Origin: Nemertoderma westbladi
Lineage: Eukaryota > Xenacoelomorpha > Nemertodermatida > Nemertodermatidae
Direction: 5' to 3'
Assembly: GCA_032718475.1 (NCBI GenBank)
Contig: JAUCBJ010005434.1
Location: 1-64,000 of the forward strand
Length of the DNA stretch: 64,000 bases
Part shown: positions 1 through 9,911 of the stretch, in pieces
How the letters are laid out: each line of letters begins with the position of its first letter
Numbering within the stretch: position 1 is the first letter of the stretch
The notes under the pieces: model-generated
The model's database searches: none
Seen by the model: the letters and a program-made list of their open reading frames with translations, nothing else
What the model was told of the DNA's origin: nothing
Translations under genes and position numbers: made by a program

Positions 1-732
1 CCAAGCCTAACACATACGGTAAATGTAAATATACATTGATGGACAGATGGAATGCCATTGAAGTTGTTGTTTTCTGTTAATATGCCCATGGCGTATTAGG
101 TCGGCCCGGACAGACTAGGAGAAGGGGAAGCCAGCAAAATGCCTTAAAACCCAGCGGAAATCAGTTCTCCCAAAACCTCCAACCACACTTCGGAAACCGC
201 CACATTCGGGAGGTCGGCTAGCTAGACAAGAGGTAAGACAGTGTTTCGACGCCATCTTCTGTCAGTTTTTGAGATAAGGCGTCTTATAGCGACGCAAAAT
301 TAAGCCGACAAAATTAAATACAGTATATGATGTAGGCCTAGACATTTATTGCTAGATTCTACCAAATCCGGGTTTCGGTGCTAAGATATTACGCCAGTCG
401 GCCAGTAGGTCTAGCAGTCATCCGGCCAGCAGATTGTGCTGACCCTGACATTTTGGTGTGTCGTAGTGCCGCAATCCCATTACAGTTGGTAGACTTTAGC
501 ACTTTTTGTCTACCGAGTGTGGTTGTTTCCTACTACTGTACTTAGCGTTAAGCACTATCATCCTGGTCTAATTTGGGAATTACTAACATTCTTTTCAGAC
601 CCACTCGCTTTGAAATAATATGCCAAGTTTCAGCACTTTTGTGGAAAATACGATTTTCTAGAACATAAACGCAGCTAGACTGGCTATTTCATTTATTACA
701 GTAGTACACTAACATCCTCTCTTTCCTTCCAG

Positions 733-815
733 TAGTCTAGCAGGTGCTGTCGGGCGTAGACCTAAACCCCATAAATCGTACGCAGTCGCCTGTATCCTTT
801 AGGTGGGATTGGAGG
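733..815 (+). other. putative untranslated spliced exon
   Basis: A pyrimidine-rich tract ending in CCTTCCAG just before 733 looks like a strong splice acceptor, and GGAGG/GTAAGTTT at 815/816 looks like a strong donor. The 83-bp segment has stops in every useful frame and no ATG, so it would be UTR or non-coding RNA. A further donor-like AAGAG/GTAAGACA sits at 232/233 and could pair with this acceptor. No coding partner was found, so this rests only on the splice-site look. Confidence 0.3.
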
Positions 816-826
816 GTAAGTTTCGA

Positions 827-862
827 CACACACACACACACACCTACACACACACACACACA
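827..862. repeat. (CA)n microsatellite
   Basis: Two CA runs separated by CTA directly follow the putative donor at 816. Reading frames through this stretch are low-complexity artefacts. Confidence 0.9.
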
Positions 863-1088
863 AATGTTACCAGGTTTTCCTTGTATCCTGGAACTAATTT
901 TTTTTTTGACCAGACCCATTGACCGCATAAATGACAGTATTTTACAAAATAGCACAAATTTAGCATCCATATATTTTTTCTATTAGCTTTTATATCACAT
1001 TGTTTCAATTTGATACGGAAAAACAAACTTTCCTCAGATGTTGTCTGTGTGCCTGCGGATTTTTTTTTTGGTTACAAATTATAGAATA

Positions 1089-1122
1089 ACATGTTTGGTA
1101 GAACATGTTCTACCAAACATGT
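1089..1122. repeat. 34-bp perfect palindrome
   Basis: The segment equals its own reverse complement over 34 bases, with the centre at GAACATGTTC and no loop. It could extrude as a cruciform. It lies about 280 bp left of a TIR element and within no recognised gene. A short open frame (1091-1297) begins inside it but resembles nothing I recognise. Confidence 0.85.
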
Positions 1123-1400
1123 GTTTGGCGACAAAAAACGAAACCCTATTCGCTGCCTGGTGGAGATAGATAGTTCTTTACCTGGTGGGACAAAACCCCA
1201 ACTGCGACCCCGCGATCGAAATATCAGACCATTCAACCCCGGTAGCCAAATTAGATTCCAGTTTGGTTGCGCTATCGCGGGTATTTTTGTGTTCTAGAAC
1301 AACTGGTCTGTAAAGTACCTTAGATTTCCCCCTCAACGGGCCGAGTGCATATCTACTTAAGACGCTAGTAGACGGTGCGCTTTTATCAGTAACACTATTT
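1123..1400. other. unassigned sequence, no gene recognised
   Basis: A stretch of mixed composition between the palindrome and the TIR element. It may be host DNA or the left part of the Polinton. No conserved motif was seen in six frames. Confidence 0.4.
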
Positions 1401-2246
1401 GTGGCTGGCCACGAGAAAAGGGACCTTATGTCGCAAAACCTGATTCTGAGATAATCGCGTTTAAAGTTTCCCTCTATTTTTGAACAAATTTAATTGGATT
1501 ATCAATTTAGAAATGTATAAAACGATGAGGGAAATTCAAATTGGTTCTGATATTCAATATACCTAGGAAATAACTAATTACAGGAAGCAATATATGATGT
1601 TGCAGTGTTGTATATAACACTGTCTTAGGGTTTTCATGTCTTAATTTAGGACTGTAATAAATTGTACTGTAATTGTACTACTGTATTATGTAGGTACTAT
1701 AGGCCTACAGTTATTTTTTAAATGCAATATGGCTGTCATTTTCTTAATTAATCTTCGTTAGTTCTTAAATTTTGTAATCCCAATAAAGAATTCAAAATAC
1801 AAATAATTTTAAATTTTGTTAAAAAAATTTATCTTTTTGAAAAAATTTTAAATTAAAAAAAAAATTTTTTGGTTTCATGTTTTTTTGAAAATTTTGCAAA
1901 ATTTTTGTTAAAATAGTTCATGAACAATATTAGTTTCAAATTGTTAAAAGTTGTATAAAAAGCCGAATAACATTGAGCTGCCTAACTACAGTATATAGTG
2001 AGAATTGCTATGATATTATTAATATTTTCCATTTTTTTAAATAATCGCTTATTATAACCGCTATTAATAAAATTTTTTTTGCTACCCGATTCACCTTGAC
2101 ATAAATCGCTATAACTTTTTTTTGGAAATAGATATTGAGACACTGTTTTTTTTGTTAAAATCTCTGGAAAATTCTGCATCTCATAGGCCTAATAACTCAA
2201 AATCGACCTCCGGTGACATAAGGTCCCTTTTCTCGTGGCCAGCCAC
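1401..2246. mobile_element. non-autonomous TIR DNA transposon (MITE-like)
   Basis: The first 32 bases (1401-1432, starting GTGGCTGGCCACGAG) are exactly repeated in reverse complement at 2215-2246. The element is bordered by ATTT on both sides (1397-1400 and 2247-2250), consistent with a 4-bp target duplication. The interior is extremely AT-rich with long A and T runs and no transposase frame, so it would depend on an enzyme in trans. Identical ends suggest a recent insertion. It abuts the left visible edge of the Polinton genes and supplies the apparent start of the frame at 2235. Superfamily not assigned. Confidence 0.75.
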
Positions 2247-2588
2247 ATTTATTGTCCTTCACAACCTAATTTTAAAATAGATATTTCTGAACAAGCAAGA
2301 AAAGAACTACATTCTATTGATATTTTCGGCGAGGTAGATTCCACTAATTACCTTTTAGATTACAAAGAAGAAGATAATTTAGATAAATTCACAATTTTAT
2401 CAATGTCAGATAACTTTATTGTTATTAGTCAATATAGCGGTAATATAGCGAGCAATAAATGTGAAAAGTTTGAGATCAAATTAGATCGTAAAAATGCTTA
2501 TGAAATTATGGCTTTGTTTATAGTTATTATTTCAAAAGAAACCCTTATAACCACTGATGAAACCGATGACAATGAAGATGATTCTTGA
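2235..2588 (+). CDS. hypothetical Polinton-region protein, N-terminus replaced by a TIR element
   Basis: An open frame of about 110 residues of lysine-, aspartate- and isoleucine-rich sequence ends in an acidic tail (TDETDDNEDD). The apparent start codon at 2235 lies inside the right terminal inverted repeat of the neighbouring transposon, so the native N-terminus is missing and real element sequence begins near 2251. Base composition matches the following Polinton genes, and it is on the same strand, 55 bp before the RING-finger ORF. No family recognised; it may be a fragment of a larger element gene. Confidence 0.4.
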   Translation: MASHIYCPSQPNFKIDISEQARKELHSIDIFGEVDSTNYLLDYKEEDNLDKFTILSMSDNFIVISQYSGNIASNKCEKFEIKLDRKNAYEIMALFIVIISKETLITTDETDDNEDDS

Positions 2589-2643
2589 TATTATAAATAT
2601 TTTATCAACATTTTAACGATTTTGGTTTGGTTATTTAAGAAAC

Positions 2644-2805
2644 ATGGATATTTTAATAAATACAAATTGTAATATTTGTTATTCTAATTTAAAACATCTT
2701 GATTGTTACATATGTGTTAATAAGCATGGAACTTGCGTGACATGTATTGATCAATATGTTGAAATTAATGATTGTACTAAAATTTGTCCAATTTGTAGAG
2801 TATAG
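2644..2805 (+). CDS. small RING-finger protein of the Polinton
   Basis: A 53-residue frame with ATG and TAG is uninterrupted. Its metal ligands follow the RING C3HC4 order: CNIC, then a Cys in DCYIC, CVNKHGTCVTC (C-x3-H-x2-C-x2-C), and a final CPIC near the C-terminus. RING domains bind two zinc ions and usually recruit E2 ubiquitin-conjugating enzymes. Small RING proteins occur in several large DNA virus groups, where they modify host proteins. Here it lies between two unrecognised frames upstream of the packaging ATPase, on the same strand. It is one of the few element ORFs with no visible lesion. Substrate unknown; the ligase role is inferred. Confidence 0.65.
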   Translation: MDILINTNCNICYSNLKHLDCYICVNKHGTCVTCIDQYVEINDCTKICPICRV

Positions 2806-2900
2806 ATACTTTGCAGAGTAAACAAGTTATATAATCCATATTATTGGAAAGAGCTGCGGAATTCTATCTACATTCCAGGAAAGAGTAACGAACCTAATGA

Positions 2901-3383
2901 GTTATTTACAATATCACAGAAAATTTTTTATCAATATATATTGAAAAAAGTTGGCTTTATGGTGGGTGCCTTAACATAAAACAGAAAAGATTTAATAACG
3001 AAAGAAAAAATTTAATAACAGAACATAAAAATATCACAGTAAAATTAAATAAGAATTTGCGTAGTATTGATATTTACTTTAAGACATATAAAGATGAATC
3101 ATCTTCGAGAGGTATAAAACCAAAAAAGTATTATTTGAAACTTGATGAAGGTATTCTTTGCAATGATTTGTGTATGAGAGTAATTCGCACTTTGACGGAA
3201 CATACTCTAAGTCATATTTCCAGTACTAAATGCTACGGGCGTGGTATAGAACGTAAATGTCAAACTAAGAAGTATAACGAATTTATACGATGTCACCGCT
3301 ATCTCACTTGGTATGGACATTATTTAAATCGAAAACAATGTCTGTTGATTGCTGGTATACAATTACACAATCTTTTCAAATAA
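2901..3383 (+). pseudogene. hypothetical Polinton-region frame without an ATG start
   Basis: This frame is open from the stop at 2898 to TAA at 3381-3383 (about 160 codons) but has no ATG in its first half, so the start is lost or was supplied by another frame. The protein is basic, with scattered Cys and His in the C-terminal half (LCNDLCMRV, KCQTKK, RCHRYLTWYGHY). It does not show the His/Asp/Cys layout of an adenain-type protease. Position between the RING ORF and the ATPase suggests an element gene. Function not recognised. Confidence 0.35.
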
Positions 3384-3554
3384 GGTAAAAAGCAGAACGA
3401 AAGATTGCCATGATAAATATACTAATACTACAGTTGTACATACTTTTTGTTGTAAAATGCTGTTTTTTGTGAATTGTTACATATATACATAGTAATGGTG
3501 ATGGTTCTTTATGTTATATTATATTATATTATTGATATATCTTAATAATAATAA

Positions 3555-4226
3555 ATGGCTGACTTTAATTCAGGCCCATATAATTTAAACTTTCAAATGG
3601 GAACGAGCATGATAATTTCTGGTCCATCTGGTTCGGGTAAATCTACCTTTGTCAGCAACTTAATTAAACACAAGAATGGTTGCTTCAACAAACCCCCCTT
3701 GCGAGTATTGTAATGTTACGGGAGCAATCCCCCGACTATTCCTGGTATTACTCACCTTTACAAAGGTTTGCCTGAAAATATAGACACTTTAGTAAATAGT
3801 CGAGATTTATTAATTATAGACGATTTATTAATAGAAACCGAGTCAGGTACAGCCTTAACTGTATTATTTACTAAGGTTGCTCATCATTACAATATATTTA
3901 TTTGTTTTATAAAGCAAAACATGTTTTACGGTAGGAAGCATATCCGTACAAGATCAATTAATAACCATACCTTAGTATTAATGAAAAATCCTCGAGACAG
4001 TGTATCGGTTTTAAATTTCGCGAAGCAGATGTTACCCGGGCAGACCAAATTTTTAGTAGATTCCTATCAAGATGCGACTATTGAGCCATTTTTGCATTTC
4101 TTAATTGATTTACGACAGGAAACACCCGAACATTTAAGAATTAGATCGGATATATTTTGTAATCATAATTGTTACATTAAAAATTATATTGACTATAAAC
4201 GTAGCGATAATAATAATAATAATTAA
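3555..4226 (+). pseudogene. Polinton FtsK/HerA-type packaging ATPase, one internal stop
   Basis: The frame starts MADFNSGPYNL and shows a classic Walker A motif GPSGSGKST at residues 23-31 and a Walker B segment DLLIIDDLL near residue 80. This is the arrangement of the A32-like genome-packaging ATPases of Polintons and adintoviruses, which power DNA entry into capsids. Total length of about 223 codons suits the family. A single in-frame TAA at 3711-3713 separates the Walker A portion from the rest; no frameshift is needed. A short asparagine run ends the frame. It lies upstream of the small virion protein and integrase, as in other Polintons. Confidence 0.85.
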
Positions 4227-4265
4227 TATTCATATTTTGTAAAAATTTTCAATAATGTTGCAACA

Positions 4266-4649
4266 ATGAATAGACTTGTGCAGAAATAACGTAACAAATT
4301 GGTATTTCTACGCAGTGCTACCCCTCAACAAAGAACTTATTTTATTAACCATACCGCAAGTAACGAATTAATACGCCTCATTGTAAATACTACATTAAAT
4401 GTTCTAAAAGGTAACGTACAATTGACCCCCCATTCATTTAGAAATATTCGTCGTTATAAAAAGGTATTAAAATCACTCAACCGCTAAACAAAAAATATAT
4501 CAAGTTACAGAAAAAAGTTAACCAATCAATCTGGTGGTATACTTCCGTTTCTAATACCCCTACTCGGCATTGGTGCGAAACTCGCCACGGAGGCTGGTGC
4601 CGCCGCCGCTGGAGCGGCTATTGCAAAATTAATTAACCGTGGATGGTAA
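4266..4649 (+). pseudogene. small Polinton virion-type protein with C-terminal hydrophobic Gly/Ala segment, two stops
   Basis: One frame (128 codons) runs from ATG 4266 to TAA 4647-4649, with internal stops at 4287-4289 and 4485-4487. The N-terminal half has a conserved Polinton/adintovirus signature around LNVLKGNV followed by a basic stretch (RRYKKVLKSLNR). The C-terminal part has SGGILPFLIPLLGIG and an Ala/Gly-rich helix. That basic-then-amphipathic layout resembles membrane-active or core-type minor virion proteins described in adintoviruses, likened to adenovirus pX. The role is inferred from the pattern. It sits 39 bp after the ATPase and before the integrase. Confidence 0.6.
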
Positions 4650-4663
4650 TAATAATAATAATA

Positions 4664-4795
4664 ATGGTTAAAACGGGAGTAACATTTGGAAAATTATATT
4701 TAGTATCGAGTAAACCGTTAGCTACTGATTTAAAACCTCCAGATATACCTAGAGTAAATACAAAAAGAAAATCATCAACTTCAAAGAAAATATAA
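4664..4795 (+). CDS. 43-residue basic hypothetical peptide
   Basis: A short ATG-TAA frame follows an AAT trinucleotide run by a few bases and ends in a Lys/Arg/Ser-rich tail (NTKRKSSTSKKI). It fits tightly between the small virion protein and the integrase on the same strand, with matching base composition, which is the main reason to list it. No family recognised. Confidence 0.3.
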   Translation: MVKTGVTFGKLYLVSSKPLATDLKPPDIPRVNTKRKSSTSKKI

Positions 4796-5108
4796 AAATT
4801 TCAGCTGTTTTTACGGTGATGCCCTTTATAAGAGATTTGAATATACATATTACTTGTGATTGTCGAAAAGATGCGATGCAAGATGAGACCGGTTTTAAAC
4901 CGGAGCTTAGACATAAAACTGTAAGAATTTATTCAGATCCTTCATCACCTGCGGGTTTTGCAAGTATCGCAAAATTAGCAAAAGTGGCAAACATCAAACC
5001 ATCTCAAGCCCAGAAATGGTTAAGTGGGCAAAAGACATACACCCTTCACACACCACGTAGACATCATTATCCAACATCTAAAATAATTATGGAGGGTTAA
5101 AAGATATA

Positions 5109-6538
5109 CAGTGCTGCTCAAAAGTTTGGTTACACCTATATTTATAGATGGAAAATATGTTTTTCATCTATTGCGATCAGAAACCTTTAGCATGTACACT
5201 TTATTGTATATCATTTGAAAGCTTATTTAATTGCAGTTAATAATTCATACAAAAATTGTGGGAAATTCAAATTTGATAAAAATTGCTTTAGTTTTTGCTT
5301 CATTACCGGTACCAGGAATATATCTTGCTTTTACGCTGCCGACCTGTTATTTAACAGAGCTTTGATACATGTAATTATTTTTTTGTAATATTTTGGAGAC
5401 CCAATGGGGAAAGTATGTGAATTAACGCCTAAAAAATGGTCAGCCATTGTTGCTCTTCATGAGACAGGCATAAAAACCCAAGAAATCGCTGAAAAATACA
5501 ATACGACACGATGAACTGTTTTATGGACTGTTAACCGCTTCAAGGAAGAAGGCTCATATTCTTCTAAGAAACGTTCTGGGAGACCAAGAATTACAACTCG
5601 CAATGAGGATTTATCGATTAGAAACATTTGTGAAACTAAACCGTTTGCAACATCAAAGGAAATATCGACAATTCTGGAAGATTGCCGACATGTTCGAGTA
5701 AGTCCACAAACTGTACGACGGAGACTTTCTAAAGAGTTTAAGTTGCGAGCTCGAAAGGCAGCTCAAAAACCTCAACTATCAGAGAAGAATCTGAGGGATA
5801 GGAAAATATTTTGCCAAAAATACAAAGATTGGACAGAGAATGATTGGGACAAGGTTCTCTTTTCCGATGAGTCACAGTTTTCACAGTTTGGTTCGACTGG
5901 TCGTTGGGTCCGACGCCCTATTGGCCAGCAATATAATCCAAAGTATACCCTAAAGACTGTGAAGAATCCACCAAAGGTTATGGTTTGGTCGTGCTTCTCT
6001 GCAACAGGGCGGGGTAGATTGTGGTTTATGCCCAAGGGCACAACACTGAATGGACCCCGCTATAAAGAGGTCCTGGCCGAACGTCTTATTCCAGTAATGG
6101 AGTCACTTGGAGCAACCACATTCCAGCAAGATGGTGCTCCTTGCCACACATCCAAGCTGGTCAAGGACTACCTCAACGACAACAATGTTAATGTAATGTT
6201 TTGGCCAGGCAATTCACCTGACTTAAACCCTATTGAGAACCTTTGGAGAATTTTAAAACTCAAAGTTTGGCGACATAAAGCGAATAATATTGATAGCTTG
6301 AAGAAAGCGCTAGTTTCAGAATGGGTCAAACTACCATGTGAACTTTGCAAAAATCTTGCAAGTAGTATGCCAAGACGTATTAAATTGTGTATCGTGGCCA
6401 AATACTATAGCACTAAGTATTAATTGTGAAATTGTATTGATTTAAAATTAGGAATTATAGTTAACTATATTACTTTACATTACTAAAATCTCAATTTCCT
6501 AAAAACACCTGGTGTGACCAAACTTTTGAGCAGCACTG
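5109..6538 (+). mobile_element. Tc1/mariner transposon with TA target duplication
   Basis: The 1,430-bp element begins CAGTGCTGCTCAAAAG and ends with the matching reverse complement. The terminal repeats agree over about 28 bases with one mismatch. TA dinucleotides at 5107-5108 and 6539-6540 are the target duplication typical of the superfamily. It is inserted in the Polinton integrase gene, so it arrived after that element. Its gene has a single nonsense change, indicating a younger age than the host element. Confidence 0.95.
5404..6423 (+). pseudogene. Tc1-like DD34E transposase with one nonsense codon
   Basis: The frame runs 339 residues, the usual length for Tc1 transposases, from ATG 5404 to TAA 6421-6423. 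The only lesion is TGA at 5512-5514 (codon 37), inside the N-terminal paired-like helix-turn-helix region. The GRPR-type motif follows (SGRPRITT). Catalytic residues are intact: Asp155 in FSDES, Asp243 in QQDGAPCH and Glu278 in PDLNPIENLW, with 34 residues between the last two. Such enzymes cut and paste DNA at TA sites. Without full translation this copy should be dead, although a frame opening downstream retains the whole catalytic domain. Confidence 0.93.
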
Positions 6539-7393
6539 TATATATGATAGATCTGGTGGATATGCAGCGATATAAATCACAAAATAATAGTTATAACTAT
6601 AATATATTAACATGTATTGAAGCCTTTAGTCGGCTTGCTTTTGGCCTACGGTATGAAAACAAAAACAGGTATTGAAATTATTAGTATATTGCAAAAAGTA
6701 TTCCAGAAAGGTAAACCAAACAGAATCGCGACTGATCAATGATCTGAGTTTCTAAATAAATCTATGAGGAAATATTTAGATACTATTGGTGTATGGTAAT
6801 ACGTAATGTACTCTGTGAATAAGGCGGCTATAGTCGAGAGATTCAATAGAACATTAAAAATAAAATTTTTCAAAATTTTCACGAAATGTGGGAATAATGT
6901 TTGGGTAAAAATTTTACCAAAGCTTACTTTCGCTTATAATAGATCATTTCATAGGATTATACAAATGACGCCCATTGAAGTTAATAAATTTAATGAAACT
7001 GAATTAATTAATAGATTAAATGGGAAATATAGACAGATTAATCATAAGAAAATAAAATTTAAAATAGGTGATACAGTACGATTATCTATTGCCTGTACTG
7101 CTTTTGCTAAAGGCTATCGAGAACAATGGACTCGTGAATTATTTATTATTCATCGGGTCAGATTGGATAGAGTACCGGCGGTAATGTTTGATATTAAGGA
7201 CAGCGCTGGAGCTATAATAATTGGTTCATTTTATTCATACAAACTCCAAAAGGTCCACCCGAGTAGTAATATTTATCTTCCAATTGACAAAAATATGGGC
7301 AAACTTAAAGAACGTGTGCGAAATGGGAAAAAAGAATATTTAGTCAGATTTATCGGGTCCAAGAAGCAATCTTGGATACAGCATATTAAATAA

Positions 7394-7634
7394 GTTTAGG
7401 CTTATACTGTATATTAATTCATTGCGCGAATAATGGTCACATATGCGCATAGTTAATCAATATTAACTTGAATGATATTACTATACTATATTGTAAGTCT
7501 AATATCTATAGTTCATTCGCTTTAAATATTGATCTCTCGCATATACTGTAGAAGCAATGAACGTGACTACAGATGTCTATAATTTAACATTATACAGTAC
7601 GTAGAAGCGAGTCAAGTAGAGAGCTTAAATAATA
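7394..7634. other. AT-rich spacer between integrase and capsid gene cluster
   Basis: No open frame of note. It probably holds promoter sequence for the downstream structural genes; no specific site can be named. Confidence 0.4.
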
Positions 7635-8500
7635 ATGGCCATAGATATGTATATCACTCTAGTTTCAGATAGCCCATTAAACACATACCCCAATAATAGC
7701 CCTAGCGAGTTTACTATTGATTTAGCCGAAGAATTATATATTGGTCCAAATGCTAAAATTGGGCTTGCTGAAATCCAATACCAAGCAACGTACAGCAATA
7801 TTACTCTGCAAACTCAAATCTCTCTGTCAATCGGGGTTGACACAATAGATGCCAAATCATACAGTTTATTTCCTGGAATGCATAGCTCTATTCAAGTCAT
7901 TATTGATGATATAAATAAACTGTTTAATTCTGAAGCGAAATATAAAGATTTCGAATTCATTTTTAATACAAATAATTCTAGAAATAAATTTAAATTTCCT
8001 AAAAAGTTGAAAAAAATACTATTAAGTCTACGCGGTGGTTTAATACAAATTCTAGGCTTAAAACAATTATTGGATCAGAATCATCCGGGTATTCCGAATT
8101 GGGATATATACAGTACGACTACGGTAGATGAATTAAGCAATATAGAACAGCCGATATTAATTTTAAATTATAGAGGACCAAATATTTCAGAAATTGGTAT
8201 TTTATATTTTCCGGCGCCAACAAATATTACACTTAATAAAGACACTATCTTCATATATACAGACGTAATTGAAAGCTCTTTTGTTGGTGACACTTTAGCT
8301 CCGCTCTTAAGAACCTGTCCTTAACTCAATTAAGCCGAAAATATTTTAATCATGAATATGAAAGTATCTGTTATTATCCATTGTTGAATAAACAACTAAA
8401 AACAATCTTAATTACTTTACGTGACGGTCAAGGTGAATTAATTAATTTCAACGGTGGTCGCACTGTTATAACACTTAAGTTAATACGTGGCGATGGATGA
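7635..8500 (+). pseudogene. Polinton jelly-roll/penton-like protein, copy 1 (frameshifted)
   Basis: From ATG 7635 the first 229 residues are open. The start (DMYITLVSDSPLNTYPNN) and the IGLAEIQY and IYTDVIESSFVGDTLAPLLR segments match a protein family found beside capsid genes in invertebrate Polintons, taken here as the single-jelly-roll minor capsid/penton protein. One frameshift near 8315 moves the C-terminal 60 residues (YYPLLNKQLKTILITLRDG onward) to another frame, ending at TGA 8498-8500. Its last 8 bases overlap the start of copy 2. Family role in virions is from published Polinton work; assignment of this copy is by pattern. Confidence 0.6.
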
Positions 8501-9344
8501 ATTCTATGTTAGGCTACCGAGTAACTCGTACCCAATTGATTTTCCGTGTAATACTAATAGTAATTATCAGATCAATTTACATGGCGCCTTACATATAAAT
8601 CCAAACAAAAACTGGGTGGTTGGTATAAAAAGTATATTTTACTTAGCCACATTACCATCCATGTATAACAATGTAGAGAATGTTATTTTATTAAAAAAAG
8701 GGAAAAAAAACTTTGAGGATACACTTCCATCCAGTTTGTTCTATAGTATTAATGACATTATAGATTATTTTAACACAGGCGCGTTGAAAGATAAATTACA
8801 AATAGTTGAAAATACTCAGCAAAATAGATTGCAATTTATTTTAGGGAAAACTGTACGTGAATTATTTATAGGACAATAATTAGCCTATTATTTTGGAATT
8901 ACTGAAAATAATCTCGGAGCAAATTTAAATCCAAATTTTAAAATTATTTTGAAGACGAAAAATAATATAAAGGGTTATTTAATAAAAATTATCAGAAATG
9001 GAGAAAAAACTTACCAAATGGTATTTTTATGTCCTCAACCACCCAATTCTATTCCAGAACCTAAGTCGAACATATATGTGACTACTAATATAATTGAAAA
9101 TGAATATATTAATGATTTTGGTTTAGCGTTACTTCGTCGTGTTGCGATACCTGATGATGTGAAATATGGCACTGTAATAAATAAAGAATTTATACAATCC
9201 AAGTATACAATTCATTATATCCCAGTAAAAAAATCATATAAGATAACTTACATTCATATTGAAATAACAGACAAAGTAGGAAAAGATTTAAATTTTGAAT
9301 ACGGCTCAACTTTTATTACCTTACACTTTAAAAAAATAAATTAA
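8493..9344 (+). pseudogene. Polinton jelly-roll/penton-like protein, copy 2 (one internal stop)
   Basis: This is a diverged paralog of the gene just upstream: similar start (DEFYVRLPSNSYPIDFPCN), similar middle (NIYVTTNIIENEYINDFG) and similar end (EYGSTFITLHFKK). The frame is 284 codons with one TAA at 8877-8879 and no frameshift. Its start ATGGATGA overlaps the end of copy 1, a virus-like tight packing. The stop of this gene is directly followed by the ATG of the next. Tandem duplication of this family could give two vertex or cement subunits; that is inference. Confidence 0.6.
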
Positions 9345-9854
9345 ATGGATTCTGATTTATTTCAAAGATACAGTAAACCTTAATATGGTGGTGCAGACTC
9401 CAATCTTGCTGTTTTTAAAGGCGGTAGAACTACGAGAGGGTCAAGGCAAGTTCCTGTTTTTCTTGGTGGCTCATATATAGACCCTTACGGACAACAAATT
9501 GGTGCATTTGGTCCAAACTTAAAACAACGTTGATTTCAAAGTTATCGAAGAGGTATGCAGACAAATCAACACGGGGAAGGAATACTTACAGATGCTTTAT
9601 CTACATTAAAGAAGTTTGGAAAGCCATTAGCAAAAAAAGTTTTACAAAAAGCTTTACCATTTACCACAAAATTTATGAGACAACACGTAATACCAAAAGG
9701 TAAGCGGGTCTTACATCAGCAGGCTAATACGGTTATTACTAAAGCATTAAATAAAATGAAACCATCAACAAGATCGGTTGTAGAAAAAGTTTACAGAGGT
9801 TTAAAGCGACCAACTAAACCAATGTCTAATGAACATACATCATCACCGAGGTAA
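9345..9854 (+). pseudogene. basic Polinton virion-type protein, two internal stops
   Basis: A single frame of 170 codons starts at the base after the previous stop. It carries stops at 9381-9383 and 9531-9533. The N-terminal third has a GGADSN..GSRQVPVFLGG region, followed by Gly/Gln-rich sequence and a long Lys-rich helical tail (LKKFGKPLAKKVLQKAL). Polintons and adintoviruses encode a protein of this shape near the capsid genes that has been compared with adenovirus minor core or pVI-like proteins. Location between penton-like and major capsid genes supports a structural role. Homology is suggested, not proven. Confidence 0.5.
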
Positions 9855-9911
9855 AAATAGAAAAATAAAAAAAGGCAAACTCAAGCACTGCGAAAAAAGT
9901 ATTTTTTTATA

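Larger units (their letters stand above)
4819..7393 (+). pseudogene. Polinton retroviral-type integrase, split by a Tc1 element
   Basis: The N-terminal part (4819-5100) has the Polinton integrase signature PSSPAGFASIAKLAK and WLSGQKTYTLH. A TAA at 5098-5100 and the Tc1 insertion at 5107 follow. The core resumes after 6540 with DLVDM (first Asp), ATD (second Asp) and KAAIVERFNRTLK (catalytic Glu, about 33 residues on), as in rve-fold integrases. The C-terminal end, GKKEYLVRFIGSKKQSW, resembles a chromodomain. Lesions outside the Tc1 insertion: one frameshift near 6650, a TGA at 6739-6741 and a TAA just before 6806. The enzyme would have inserted the element's DNA ends; this copy cannot. Confidence 0.85.

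Noticed and set aside
737-1026. Small open frames around the CA repeat
   Set aside because: They translate the microsatellite into Val-Cys or Thr-His runs and have no independent coding signal.
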